The notes beneath the pieces were generated by a model. The model had not been told where the DNA came from, ran no database searches, and worked only from the letters and a program-made list of their open reading frames with translations. This document shows positions 1 to 7,970 of a stretch of DNA of 64,000 bases, in pieces. The stretch comes from Butyrivibrio sp. AC2005 (GTDB taxonomy: Bacteria > Bacillota > Clostridia > Lachnospirales > Lachnospiraceae), in contig NZ_KE384137.1 of NCBI RefSeq assembly GCF_000424145.1, positions 186,001-250,000 of the forward strand. Reading direction: 5' to 3'. Every line of letters starts with the position of its first letter. The stretch's first letter is position 1. A program made the translations under genes and the position numbers.

Positions 1-1
1 C

Positions 2-31
2 GAGAACCCTGAAATAAAGCTTCCCAAGTAA
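2..31 (+). CDS. yhbY: YhbY-family ribosome assembly RNA-binding protein, C-terminal end only
   Basis: Only the last nine codons and the TAA stop lie in the window, reading ENPEIKLPK. This resembles the end of the CRS1/YhbY-domain RNA-binding protein (Bacillus YqeI ends in a very similar ENKQIELPR). The next genes are nadD, yqeK and rsfS, the order in which yqeI-yqeJ-yqeK-yqeL occur in Bacillus, which supports the call. The family binds pre-50S ribosomal particles. The call rests on nine residues plus gene order. Confidence 0.6.
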   Translation, partial: ENPEIKLPK

Positions 32-94
32 TATTATTTTATTGTTATTAGTTTGTTTTTTCATAAAAATGCATAAAAGAGGTGACAGAATAAT

Positions 95-757
95 ATGGCA
101 AGTAGAAAAATCGGTATTTTAGGCGGAACATTTGATCCAATACATAATGCTCATCTGATTTTAGGTGAAGCAGCAAGAGAACAGTTTGGTTTGGACAGAG
201 TGATTTTTATTCCCAGCGGATGTCCTTATATGAAAGGACAGAATAATAATATTACTCCCGGTGAGCTTAGATATCAGATGGTTAAACTCGCTATAGACAG
301 TAATCCGTATTTTACCTGTTCACGCATTGAGATTGACCGTGAGGGAAATACTTATACAATTGACACACTGTATGAGCTTGAAAAAATGTACCCCGGAGAT
401 GAGATATACTTAATCCTTGGTGGAGATACTTTTACGCAGATTGAAAGCTGGTATAAGAGTGAAGAGATATTTAAAAACTGTGTTCTTCTTGCAGCAATAC
501 GAAATAATATGTCTATTGCAGACATGGATGCACAGAGAAGGTATCTTCATGATAAATACGGAGCTGATGTTCGTATTCTTCAGTATAACAATATTGAAAT
601 ATCAAGTAGTGACATAAGAGCTCGTATAATGACTGGTAGATCTGTAAGATACATGTTACCTGAATCGGTCATTGAATTTGCAAGCTTGAAAAATATATAC
701 AATGGTATGGGCTCTTCTAATGATGAAGATGATGATATGAAAATTTATCACGGTTAA
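95..757 (+). CDS. nadD: Nicotinate-nucleotide adenylyltransferase
   Basis: This enzyme transfers AMP from ATP to nicotinate mononucleotide, giving deamido-NAD in cytoplasmic NAD synthesis. The nucleotidyltransferase signature GGTFDPIHNAHL lies at about residues 10-21, and the C-terminal ISSSDIRARI motif matches the family ISSTxIR nucleotide-binding motif. At 220 residues it has the usual bacterial length plus a short acidic tail after about residue 200. A gaggtg ribosome binding site lies about ten bases before the ATG. It is followed after 28 bases by yqeK and sits in the conserved yhbY-nadD-yqeK-rsfS cluster, so the assignment is firm. Confidence 0.95.
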   Translation: MASRKIGILGGTFDPIHNAHLILGEAAREQFGLDRVIFIPSGCPYMKGQNNNITPGELRYQMVKLAIDSNPYFTCSRIEIDREGNTYTIDTLYELEKMYPGDEIYLILGGDTFTQIESWYKSEEIFKNCVLLAAIRNNMSIADMDAQRRYLHDKYGADVRILQYNNIEISSSDIRARIMTGRSVRYMLPESVIEFASLKNIYNGMGSSNDEDDDMKIYHG

Positions 758-785
758 TTCTTAGGAGGCTAAGTCTTTATATACT

Positions 786-1367
786 ATGAAAATTATTGAA
801 TTATCACATAAGCTCAGAAAAGAGATGAAGCTTGTATTAAATGCAGACAGATTCGATCATACTCTTGGTGTAGCATATACTGCAGCAAATATGGCCGCGG
901 TTCATGATGCTTCACTCGAAAAGGCATTGATAGCCGGGTATCTTCATGATTGCGCCAAGAACCTGGAACACGAAGAGCAAATAAGAATTTGCGAAAAGTA
1001 CAATGTTGAAATTACAGACATTGAAAAAAGAAATCCCGCACTTATTCATGCAAAAGCAGGGATGTGCCTGGCAGAACATAAATATGGCTATGAAGATAAG
1101 GAAATACTCGGAGCAATCAGATGGCATACTACAGGGCATCCGGGTATGACTGATCTTGAGAAAATTGTATTTATTGCAGATTTTATCGAGCCAAACAGAA
1201 AGCCTTTGGAACATATGGATTCTATAAGAAAGCTGGCTTATGCTGATCTTGATAAATGTATGCTAAAGATATTGGAGGACACAATTCATTATCTTAATAA
1301 CATAGATAAGGAATGTGATCCTATGACCTGGCAAACCTATGAATATTATTTAAAAAAGGAAAAATAA
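786..1367 (+). CDS. yqeK: YqeK HD-domain bis(5'-nucleosyl)-tetraphosphatase (symmetrical)
   Basis: HD-superfamily metal-dependent hydrolase of 193 residues. His25 in DRFDHT, the HD pair at residues 54-55 (LHDCAK) and Lys58 match the YqeK pattern, and later histidines complete the metal site. Characterised YqeK proteins hydrolyse Ap4A symmetrically to two ADP. Characterised homologues and its place between nadD and rsfS support this role. The aggagg at 763-768 is 17 bases from the ATG, unusually far, but I see no better start codon. Only two bases separate its stop from rsfS, so the two are probably translationally coupled. Confidence 0.92.
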   Translation: MKIIELSHKLRKEMKLVLNADRFDHTLGVAYTAANMAAVHDASLEKALIAGYLHDCAKNLEHEEQIRICEKYNVEITDIEKRNPALIHAKAGMCLAEHKYGYEDKEILGAIRWHTTGHPGMTDLEKIVFIADFIEPNRKPLEHMDSIRKLAYADLDKCMLKILEDTIHYLNNIDKECDPMTWQTYEYYLKKEK

Positions 1368-1369
1368 CA

Positions 1370-1735
1370 ATGGCTGAACATTCAATTGAAAACTCAAAAA
1401 ACATGGTGAAGCTTGCTGTAGAAGCACTTGAAAATACAAAAGGCATGGATATCGAAATAATCGATATCAGTGAAGTATCAACTCTTGGTGACTTCTTTAT
1501 AGTCGCAAGCGGTTCAAACCGTTCACAGATTCAGGCTATGGCAGACAGAGTTGAAGAAACTCTCGGTAAAGCAGGATATGACAAAAAGGATATTGAAGGA
1601 TATGAGAGTGCTTTTTGGATTCTTCAGGATTTTGGTGACATTATAGTACATATTTTCGACCAGGAAAATCGTTTGTTTTATGATCTCGAGAGAATATGGA
1701 GAGATGGTAAACATATCACCAAAGATGAATTATAA
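1370..1735 (+). CDS. rsfS: Ribosomal silencing factor RsfS
   Basis: RsfS binds uL14 on the 50S subunit and blocks subunit joining when translation is shut down. The protein has 121 residues, typical of the family. The stretch DFFIVASGSNRSQIQAMAD and the C-terminal WILQDFGDIIVHIF are the hallmark DUF143/RsfS segments. It is the last gene of the yhbY-nadD-yqeK-rsfS run and is followed by a clear terminator. Convergent lexA lies beyond that terminator. Confidence 0.95.
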   Translation: MAEHSIENSKNMVKLAVEALENTKGMDIEIIDISEVSTLGDFFIVASGSNRSQIQAMADRVEETLGKAGYDKKDIEGYESAFWILQDFGDIIVHIFDQENRLFYDLERIWRDGKHITKDEL

Positions 1736-1750
1736 TTGTATTTAAATGAT

Positions 1751-1787
1751 AAAAGCTGCATGAAAACAAATATTTCGTGCAGCTTTT
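1751..1787 (+). terminator. Bidirectional intrinsic terminator between rsfS and lexA
   Basis: A stem of 15 pairs with one G-U (1751-1765 with 1773-1787) is flanked by an A-run on the left and a T-run on the right. It can therefore end both rsfS on the plus strand and lexA on the minus strand. Confidence 0.85.
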
Positions 1788-1812
1788 TGTATATATGGAA
1801 AAGCCATTATAT

Positions 1813-2427
1813 TTAATATAATCTGAGTACTCCGAATACACGGCCAAGAATCTCACAATCATCAACTATTATAGGATCCATGTCATCATTCTCTGGCTGT
1901 AATCTGATATGTCCGTTCTCTTTATAGAATGTCTTAACAGTAGCAGAATCATCAATCAATGCTACTATCTGTTCTCCGTTACGGGCTGTATCACAGGCTT
2001 CAACGAATATACGATCACCATTAAAAATACCGGCATTAATCATTGAATCGCCCTTCACATTTAAAATAAACATCTGTCCCTTAGGACACATCTCAGCAGG
2101 AATAGGGAAGTAGCTATCGATATTCTGTTCTGCCAAAATCGGCGTTCCTGCAGCAACCTGCCCTACAACAGGAATGTTAACCATCTCTGTTCTGATCATA
2201 TTAAATGAATCATCACAAATCTCTATTGTACGGGGCTTGGTAGGGTCTCGCTTAATATATCCATTCTTTTCCAAAGTTTCAAGATGTGAATGAACAGAAG
2301 ATGTGGACTTTAAATGAACTGTCTCACATATTTCGCGTACAGTTGGCGGATATCCCTTATCCAGTATCTTTTCTTTTATAAACTCAAGAATTTCCTGTTG
2401 CTTTGCGCTGATTTTTCCTTTTTCCAT
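1813..2427 (-). CDS. lexA: LexA SOS repressor (start moved to 2427)
   Basis: LexA represses DNA-damage genes and cleaves itself when bound to RecA filaments. The N-terminal winged helix holds the family sequence KQQEILEFIKE; the cleavage bond is Ala93-Gly94 in VAAGTP, and the Ser128 (GDSM) and Lys165 (VKTF) dyad is present. I choose the ATG at 2427, giving 204 residues, because ggagg lies about seven bases before it; an in-frame ATG at 2448 overlaps that ribosome binding site and lacks its own. A perfect LexA box lies just upstream at 2449-2460, so self-repression is expected. A yneA-like gene is divergent, as in Bacillus. Confidence 0.95.
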   Translation of the reverse strand: MEKGKISAKQQEILEFIKEKILDKGYPPTVREICETVHLKSTSSVHSHLETLEKNGYIKRDPTKPRTIEICDDSFNMIRTEMVNIPVVGQVAAGTPILAEQNIDSYFPIPAEMCPKGQMFILNVKGDSMINAGIFNGDRIFVEACDTARNGEQIVALIDDSATVKTFYKENGHIRLQPENDDMDPIIVDDCEILGRVFGVLRLY

Positions 2428-2448
2428 TATTATCCTCCATATAATCAA

Positions 2449-2460
2449 GAACCTATGTTC
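2449..2460. promoter_or_regulatory. LexA box in the lexA leader
   Basis: The sequence gaacctatgttc fits the Gram-positive SOS box core GAAC-N4-GTTC exactly. It lies 22 bases before the lexA start codon, a position consistent with autorepression. Confidence 0.85.
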
Positions 2461-2747
2461 AGATTAACATAAAATGCAGGAAAAAGCAAACGTATATTCG
2501 CTGTACTTTTTATTGGACAGGAGATTGTATAGAATTAATACATAAGATATTTGAATTAATCACAAAACACTCACATTACTGTGAGTGTCCTGCGATTTTC
2601 TTATGAGGGGGAGATAGTGTGATTTGGTTTATCAACTACCTTGATATCAATAATATAGTACAATTATGAACATTTTATGAACACAAACGAATGATTTCTT
2701 TAAGATTATTAATAAATATAATCAAGTACAAATGTTCGAAAAATGTA

Positions 2748-2776
2748 TTGACAAAAGAATGGATGTTCGATATATT
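2748..2776 (+). promoter_or_regulatory. Sigma-A type promoter of the yneA-like gene
   Basis: A perfect TTGACA (2748-2753), a 17-base spacer and TATATT (2771-2776) make a near-consensus vegetative promoter. Its expected start site at about 2783 abuts the LexA box at 2785-2796, so repressor binding should block transcription initiation. Confidence 0.85.
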
Positions 2777-2784
2777 GTTCATGA

Positions 2785-2796
2785 GAACAATTGTTC
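2785..2796. promoter_or_regulatory. LexA box upstream of the yneA-like gene
   Basis: The sequence gaacaattgttc is a perfect GAAC-N4-GTTC palindrome immediately after the -10 element. One-mismatch copies lie at 2726-2737 and 2798-2809, suggesting several LexA dimers may bind. Confidence 0.88.
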
Positions 2797-2831
2797 GTAA
2801 CGTTTGTTCGGCATAATGAAGGAGAATGGAT

Positions 2832-3245
2832 ATGAGAAAAGCAGAAACCGTTAATATCAGAAACAATAATGTTATTTATGGGGACAATAGATATAAGAGA
2901 GCAGTTCTTGCAAAGAGAAGAAGAGAGAGACTTATAAGAAGACGTGCAATTACATTTGGTGTTATGGCATCAGTTATAATCTTTATGGCTATTCTGCTTA
3001 CTTTTTCATTCAGCTCTGATGCAAGTAATATGAATAACGAAGAATATCGCTATTATACATCTGTAAGTGTAGGAGTTGGCGATTCTGTATGGACACTTGC
3101 TGAGAAATATATGGATGATCTTCATTATAGAAATACTAAGGAATTCGTTTCTGATATAGCAAGAATTAACAGAATATCACCTGACACAAAATTAAAAGCA
3201 GGATCTAATCTTATTATTCCTTATTATTCTGAACATCTTAAGTAA
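2832..3245 (+). CDS. yneA: YneA-like SOS cell-division suppressor with LysM domain
   Basis: Small bitopic protein of 137 residues: a basic N-terminus (about residues 25-42, rich in Arg), one membrane segment (about 44-64) and an extracytoplasmic LysM domain (about 80-135) with GVGDSVWTLAEKY and KAGSNLIIPY. This is the architecture of Bacillus YneA, which delays septation during the SOS response. The start at 2832 is chosen because aaggag at 2819-2824 is seven bases away; an in-frame ATG at 2826 is only one base from it. Divergence from lexA and the LexA box support the role. Sequence similarity to YneA is by layout; direct proof is lacking. Confidence 0.82.
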   Translation: MRKAETVNIRNNNVIYGDNRYKRAVLAKRRRERLIRRRAITFGVMASVIIFMAILLTFSFSSDASNMNNEEYRYYTSVSVGVGDSVWTLAEKYMDDLHYRNTKEFVSDIARINRISPDTKLKAGSNLIIPYYSEHLK

Positions 3246-3318
3246 ATAGAAAAAATATGGAAACTACATTTTTGATAATAGTATCTAAAAATATCAATTA
3301 AATTATATTACTTTTGCC

Positions 3319-3356
3319 AATAGCAATTCTTATCATGGAATTGCTATTATTATTTT
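3319..3356 (+). terminator. Intrinsic terminator after the yneA-like gene
   Basis: A perfect 11-pair stem (3319-3329 with 3338-3348) with an eight-base loop is followed by a T-rich tail. It separates the SOS gene from the next operon. Confidence 0.8.
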
Positions 3357-3390
3357 ATAAAAATTTAATAATTTAATTCGGAGGTACTTT

Positions 3391-4509
3391 ATGTTATTTC
3401 AACTCTATGGCACAAGTGCCAGCTCACAACTTATAGGTTGGGTGATGGTTTTTGTGGGTCTTATTCTTATGAATGAGATAGGACGTAGAACTAAAGTTGG
3501 TGGAATGCTTGTCTTTGTTGTTATTCCTACAATTCTTACTGTTTACTTTATAGTTGCTCATTTGGGTGCATTTGGTGGAAAGGCCAATCCTACGGTTGCT
3601 TATATGGATGGCTGGTTCCACTATTTTAAACTTTATGCAGCAGATATCGGCTGCGTAGGCTTTATGATGATCAAGTATAAATGGGGCATTGGTAAGGAAA
3701 AATGGTTTGCATGGTTTCCCTGGGCAATAGTCGCAGCGAACATCATGATTGCCAATGTTTCAGATATGGAGTCAGCAATTGCTGCATTCTCTATTTCAGG
3801 TAATCTTAGCGGAGCCTGGTGGGCATCCAATGAAGGTGTATTTATCTATGGTGGCTGGTGGAATGTTGTTAATGCCATCGCAGGTATGATAAACATATTC
3901 TGCATGACAGGATGTGTTCACCTTTATACATCAAAGGATAAGAATCACGCAGATATGCTCTGGCCTGATATGACAGTATGGTTTATTGTTGCATATGATG
4001 TATGGAATTTTGAGTACACATATCTTAATCTTCCTACTCATTCATGGTACTGCGGTGTTGCACTTTTGCTTGCACCTACATTTGCCAATGCATTCTGGAA
4101 CAAGGGTGCATGGATTCAGAACCGTGCAAATACACTTGCAATCTGGTGCATGTGGGCTCAGGTTGTTCCAGGATTCCAGCTTAGCAGTAAATTTGCAGCT
4201 GCACTTCCTTCAGTATACGGTGGAGCAACTGCAAACGGCATAACTACAATGGATCTATATGCTAAAGCTATTGAACTATACAACGCAGGTGCAGGTAAAA
4301 CTGCTCAGGCAGGAGAGATTATTTCATCCATGGGAATTACTGCTGATCCCAGAATGCAGGGCTTTGTAGCAATTCTTTCTATAGCAGCAAATGTTATATG
4401 CATAGCTGAGATAATCAAGAGATCTGTTAAGTCTGGCAAAAATCCTTATGCAAACGAAGTATTTGGTGATACTAAGGATTTCCAGATTGCAATGAAGAGA
4501 GCAGCATAA
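3391..4509 (+). CDS. Polytopic membrane protein, DUF5692-like
   Basis: A 372-residue hydrophobic protein with about nine predicted membrane segments, the first two at roughly residues 13-28 and 38-58. It is strikingly rich in tryptophan and aromatic residues, for example AWWASNEG and YGGWWNVV. I recognise it as resembling the uncharacterised DUF5692 family, from memory and without a search. No catalytic motif, Cys pair or known transport signature is visible. A good ribosome binding site (ggaggt) precedes the ATG. The next genes encode a large Fe-S flavoprotein and a HypA homologue, so a role in membrane-linked redox or ion transport is possible; this is inference from neighbours. Confidence 0.7.
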   Translation: MLFQLYGTSASSQLIGWVMVFVGLILMNEIGRRTKVGGMLVFVVIPTILTVYFIVAHLGAFGGKANPTVAYMDGWFHYFKLYAADIGCVGFMMIKYKWGIGKEKWFAWFPWAIVAANIMIANVSDMESAIAAFSISGNLSGAWWASNEGVFIYGGWWNVVNAIAGMINIFCMTGCVHLYTSKDKNHADMLWPDMTVWFIVAYDVWNFEYTYLNLPTHSWYCGVALLLAPTFANAFWNKGAWIQNRANTLAIWCMWAQVVPGFQLSSKFAAALPSVYGGATANGITTMDLYAKAIELYNAGAGKTAQAGEIISSMGITADPRMQGFVAILSIAANVICIAEIIKRSVKSGKNPYANEVFGDTKDFQIAMKRAA

Positions 4510-4539
4510 GAATAATAATACGTTTTAGCACTTTCTTTA

Positions 4540-4563
4540 GGGGGGCTTTTTATAAAGCCCCCT
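4540..4563 (+). terminator. GC-rich hairpin between the membrane protein and oxidoreductase genes
   Basis: A nine-pair stem (GGGGGCTTT at 4541-4549 with 4554-4562) closes a four-base loop. Only a weak T-rich stretch follows, so it may be a partial terminator or an mRNA stability element that lowers expression of the downstream genes relative to the first. Confidence 0.6.
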
Positions 4564-4623
4564 ATATTTGCGACTTTTAGAAGTTGTACGAAAAGTTTTT
4601 TATGATTCAGAAGGAGATTTTTT

Positions 4624-7389
4624 ATGGGAAGAAAACCACCCTATAAGCCGTCTTATGTAAAAGATGACGTTGTAATGAGAGAGCCCATTGTTAAATTAGG
4701 TAAGATGATAACGGACAGGGTTCCTTACCATCTTGGATTTAAGAAACTGACAAATGATGATCCTGAATATTGGGCTCTTTCAGCTATTGTAAGTGATGAA
4801 GAGGCAGAACTTGCCTTAAAGATGGGAGTCAGAAAGCCCAAGACCTTTGATCAGCTTAAGAAGCTCACAGGCATTGAGCCTACACATTTACAAGAGCTTC
4901 TTGATCATATGTCATGGACAGGTCTTGTAGAATATAATTGGGAAAATGAAAAGAGAGAAAAGCAGTATCTTGTTCCCATGTATGTTCCCGGAAGTGCAGA
5001 ATTTACAAATATGAATAAGGAACTCATAGATGAGCATCCTGAAATGGGCAAATTCTTTGATTATATGACAACCCTTCCACTTGAAAAGATTACTCCCATG
5101 GTTCCTCCGGGAGGTGCCGGAATAGGAATGCATGTTATTCCTGTCGAAAAAGCTATTGACATGAATAATGAATCAATATCACTGGAGCATATTTCACACT
5201 GGCTTGATAAATATGAAGGAAAATATGCCGCCAGTCCATGTTCCTGCCGTCGTTCACGCAAGACCTATAATGAAGGTTGCGCTGATGATGAAATGGATTG
5301 GTGTATTGCTGTCGGTGATATGGCAGATTATGTTGTAGAGACTGGCAAAGGTGGCAGATATATAACCAAGGATGAAGCGCTTGAAATATTTAAAAAGGCT
5401 GAAGATAATGGATTTGTTCATCAGATAACCAATATCGATGGTGAAAATAAGATATTTGCTATCTGTAACTGTAATGTTAATGTATGTTATGCACTTAGAA
5501 CCTCACAGCTGTATAACACGCCTAATATGTCACGCTCTGCCTATGTTGCAAAAGTAACTAAGGAAGATTGTGTGGCTTGCGGCAGGTGCGTAGAGGTATG
5601 TCCTGCAGGTGCTGTTAAGCTTGGACAGAAGCTCTGCAAAAAAGATGGTTCTGAAGTAAAATATCCCAAGCATGTCCTTCCGAGCGAAAAGAAATGGACT
5701 GAAGCTGACTGGGATTGGGATTACAGGGATAACAACAGAATTAATTGTTATGACTCAGGAACCGCTCCATGTAAGACAGCATGTCCTGCCCATATTGCAG
5801 TTCAGGGATATTTAAAACTGGCAGCTCAGGGTAAGTATACCGAAGCTCTTGAGCTTATCAAGAAAAATAATCCTCTTCCTGCAGTTTGCGGACATATCTG
5901 TAACAGAAGATGTGAAGAAGCATGTACCAGAGGAACCATTGATCAGGCTGTTGCCATTGACGAAGTAAAGAAGTTTATTGCAGCAAAAGATCTTAATTCT
6001 GAAACCAGATTTATTCCTAAGAAGGTTATACCTAAGGTAAATGGCGAATTTGACGAAAAAATCGCCATTATAGGAGGAGGTCCGGCAGGATTATCATGCG
6101 CCTTTTATCTTGCTGAAAAAGGTTATAAACCTACAATTTTTGAAAAAAATGACAGAGCAGGCGGCATGCTCGTTTATGGTATTCCATCATATAAACTGGA
6201 GAAGGATGTTGTCCAGGCAGAGATTGATATTATCAGGGAAATGGGCGTGGATATTAAGACAGGTGTAGAAGTCGGTAAGGATATTACACTGGACGAGCTT
6301 CGCGGTCAGGGCTACAAAGCCTTCTATATTGCTATAGGATGTCAGGGTGGACGAAAAGCAGGAGTTCCGGGAGAAGACGCTGAGGGCGTTGTAACAGCTG
6401 TTGATTTCTTGCATGCCGTAACAGATGACGAAACACTAAAGGTAGAAGGTGATGCTGTAGTAATTGGTGGCGGTAATGTAGCTATCGATGTTTCCAGAAG
6501 TGCTGTAAGATGTGGAGCCAAAAGCGTTAAACAATTCTGTCTTGAGAGCAGAGATATTATGCCTGCTTCTGATGAAGAAGTAGAAGAAGCTGAGGAAGAT
6601 GGTGTTGAGATTAACTGCGGATGGGGACCTAAGGAAATTCTTACTGAAAATGGTAAGGTAACCGGAATCGTTCTTAAGCGTTGCCTTTCTGTCTTTGACG
6701 AGGAGCATAGATTTAATCCAAAATATGATGAGAATGATACTGTTACAGTCAAATGTCAGCATGTATTCTTAAGTATAGGACAGAGCATTTTATGGGGTAA
6801 TATGCTTGAAGGATCTAAGGTTGAACTTGGAAGAGGTAACGGAGCCATTGCGGATTCACTCACATATCAGACATCAGAACCGGATATATTTGTTGGCGGT
6901 GATGTTTATACCGGTCCCAAATTTGCAATTGATGCTATTGCAGCCGGTAAACAGGGTGCTATTTCAATACATCGCTTTGTGCAACCGAATTCTTCGCTTA
7001 CAATTGGACGTAACCGTAATGATTTCAAGGAGTTTGATAAGACTGACATCCTGGTAAAGGACTATGATACATGTAAGAGACAAATTCCCGGAAAGAGTAA
7101 TGCTATTGCTGATCCCACTCATTCCTTCCGCGATGCAAAGCTTGTATTTACCGAGGAACAGGTTAAAGCAGAGACAGCCAGATGTCTTTCTTGCGGAGCG
7201 TCTGTTGTTGATACAAATAAATGTATCGGATGCGGTCTTTGTACAACAAAATGTGAATTTGATGCTATACATCTGTATAGGGAAAATCCTGAATGCAGCG
7301 TAATGAGAAGAAGCGAGGATAAGCTCAAATATATTCTCCCTTATGCCGCAAAGCAGGCAATAAACATCAAATTCAAAGGCAAGAAATAA
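4624..7389 (+). CDS. Multi-domain Fe-S/FAD NAD(P)-dependent oxidoreductase (GltD-like)
   Basis: A 921-residue soluble redox protein. Residues about 1-310 form an N-terminal module with Cys clusters (CSCRRSRKTYNEGC; AICNCNVNVCY); then comes a 4Fe-4S motif CVACGRCVEVCP (about 319-330). Next is a GltD-type Fe-S segment (CKTACPAHI, CGHICNRRCEEAC), an FAD dinucleotide fold IIGGGPAGLSCAFYLAEKG (from about 482), an NAD(P) fold VVIGGGNVAIDVSRS (about 615), and C-terminal Cys motifs CLSCG and CIGCGLCTTKC. The layout matches glutamate synthase small-subunit-like proteins that move electrons between NAD(P)H and ferredoxin-like partners. No large glutamate synthase subunit is nearby, so the acceptor is unknown. 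hypA follows after 11 bases. Confidence 0.85.
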   Translation: MGRKPPYKPSYVKDDVVMREPIVKLGKMITDRVPYHLGFKKLTNDDPEYWALSAIVSDEEAELALKMGVRKPKTFDQLKKLTGIEPTHLQELLDHMSWTGLVEYNWENEKREKQYLVPMYVPGSAEFTNMNKELIDEHPEMGKFFDYMTTLPLEKITPMVPPGGAGIGMHVIPVEKAIDMNNESISLEHISHWLDKYEGKYAASPCSCRRSRKTYNEGCADDEMDWCIAVGDMADYVVETGKGGRYITKDEALEIFKKAEDNGFVHQITNIDGENKIFAICNCNVNVCYALRTSQLYNTPNMSRSAYVAKVTKEDCVACGRCVEVCPAGAVKLGQKLCKKDGSEVKYPKHVLPSEKKWTEADWDWDYRDNNRINCYDSGTAPCKTACPAHIAVQGYLKLAAQGKYTEALELIKKNNPLPAVCGHICNRRCEEACTRGTIDQAVAIDEVKKFIAAKDLNSETRFIPKKVIPKVNGEFDEKIAIIGGGPAGLSCAFYLAEKGYKPTIFEKNDRAGGMLVYGIPSYKLEKDVVQAEIDIIREMGVDIKTGVEVGKDITLDELRGQGYKAFYIAIGCQGGRKAGVPGEDAEGVVTAVDFLHAVTDDETLKVEGDAVVIGGGNVAIDVSRSAVRCGAKSVKQFCLESRDIMPASDEEVEEAEEDGVEINCGWGPKEILTENGKVTGIVLKRCLSVFDEEHRFNPKYDENDTVTVKCQHVFLSIGQSILWGNMLEGSKVELGRGNGAIADSLTYQTSEPDIFVGGDVYTGPKFAIDAIAAGKQGAISIHRFVQPNSSLTIGRNRNDFKEFDKTDILVKDYDTCKRQIPGKSNAIADPTHSFRDAKLVFTEEQVKAETARCLSCGASVVDTNKCIGCGLCTTKCEFDAIHLYRENPECSVMRRSEDKLKYILPYAAKQAINIKFKGKK

Positions 7390-7400
7390 AGAGGTTTTTT

Positions 7401-7757
7401 ATGCACGAACTTGGTGTAGTATTTCATATAATTGATGACCTTAAGTCAGTTGTAGATGAGAATAAAATTGAAAAAATTGACAAAGTGACCGTTGAACTTG
7501 GTGAAGTTTCAACTGTTATACCTCATTTCCTTACTGACTGCTGGAAATGGGCGTCTGATAAGCAGGATTTTATCAAAGGAACTGAACTTCTAATTGAAAC
7601 CATACCGGCAATTACACAGTGTGAGGATTGCGGTAAACAATATGGTACAATTGCGCATGGAAGAATCTGTCCATTCTGTCAAAGTGAAAGGACTTATCTT
7701 GTCCAGGGCAATGAGTTTATGATTAAGGAAATTGAAGTTTCCGATGATGAAAATTAA
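7401..7757 (+). CDS. hypA: HypA-like nickel metallochaperone
   Basis: A 118-residue HypA/HybF family protein. The N-terminus MHELG supplies the nickel-binding Met-His-Glu, and the zinc site is formed by Cys74, Cys77, Cys90 and Cys93 (CEDC...CPFC). HypA normally delivers nickel to [NiFe] hydrogenase, or with HypB to urease. Here no hydrogenase, urease or other hyp gene is visible; instead it is directly behind the large Fe-S flavoprotein, 11 bases away, in one operon. It may serve an enzyme encoded elsewhere or have been recruited as a metal-binding partner of this redox unit. Confidence 0.85.
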   Translation: MHELGVVFHIIDDLKSVVDENKIEKIDKVTVELGEVSTVIPHFLTDCWKWASDKQDFIKGTELLIETIPAITQCEDCGKQYGTIAHGRICPFCQSERTYLVQGNEFMIKEIEVSDDEN

Positions 7758-7779
7758 ATAGTCGGTTATATAAACACAT

Positions 7780-7825
7780 AAATCCCAATGGTTAAATTCA
7801 GATAACAAAACCATTGGGATTTTTA
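7780..7825 (+). terminator. Intrinsic terminator after hypA
   Basis: A stem of about 14 pairs (7780-7793 with 7809-7822) closes a 15-base loop and runs into a T-stretch. It ends the membrane protein-oxidoreductase-hypA unit. Confidence 0.85.
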
Positions 7826-7895
7826 TATTGATAAATATTTTATAACCAATAAACATAAGATTTTTAAAATTATTTTATAATTATAGACATTTTTA

Positions 7896-7924
7896 ATGAC
7901 ATAAGCTTACTATTTTGATAAAAT
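7896..7924 (+). promoter_or_regulatory. Probable pfp promoter
   Basis: ATGACA (7896-7901), a 17-base spacer and TAAAAT (7919-7924), each one mismatch from consensus, with a TG extension just before the -10. The predicted start lies about 40 bases before the pfp ATG. Confidence 0.6.
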
Positions 7925-7970
7925 ATATACATGTTGCATAACAAAACTAGATAAGGGGGTATTCATAACC

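Larger units (their letters stand above)
2428..2831. other. lexA-yneA divergent intergenic region
   Basis: About 400 bases without a gene, controlling two divergent SOS genes. It holds the perfect LexA box by lexA, a second perfect box and strong promoter by yneA, and near-matches to the box at 2726-2737 and 2798-2809. Two TTATGAACA direct repeats lie at 2664-2672 and 2675-2683, each carrying a GAAC half-site. A hairpin with an eight-pair stem (2567-2574 with 2581-2588, loop attact) has no T-run and no obvious role. No open reading frame of note is seen in it. Confidence 0.7.

Noticed and set aside
2567..2588. Terminator between lexA and yneA
   Set aside because: The eight-pair hairpin has no T-run on either strand and lies between divergent genes, so termination is not supported.
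6342..6752. A 136-codon open frame on the minus strand inside the oxidoreductase gene
   Set aside because: It lies wholly within a well-supported gene on the other strand, has low-complexity Ser/Thr content and no ribosome binding site; it is a shadow frame.
4624..7389. Glutamate synthase small subunit
   Set aside because: The GltD-like middle is right, but the large subunit is absent and the extra N- and C-terminal Fe-S modules do not belong to GltD.
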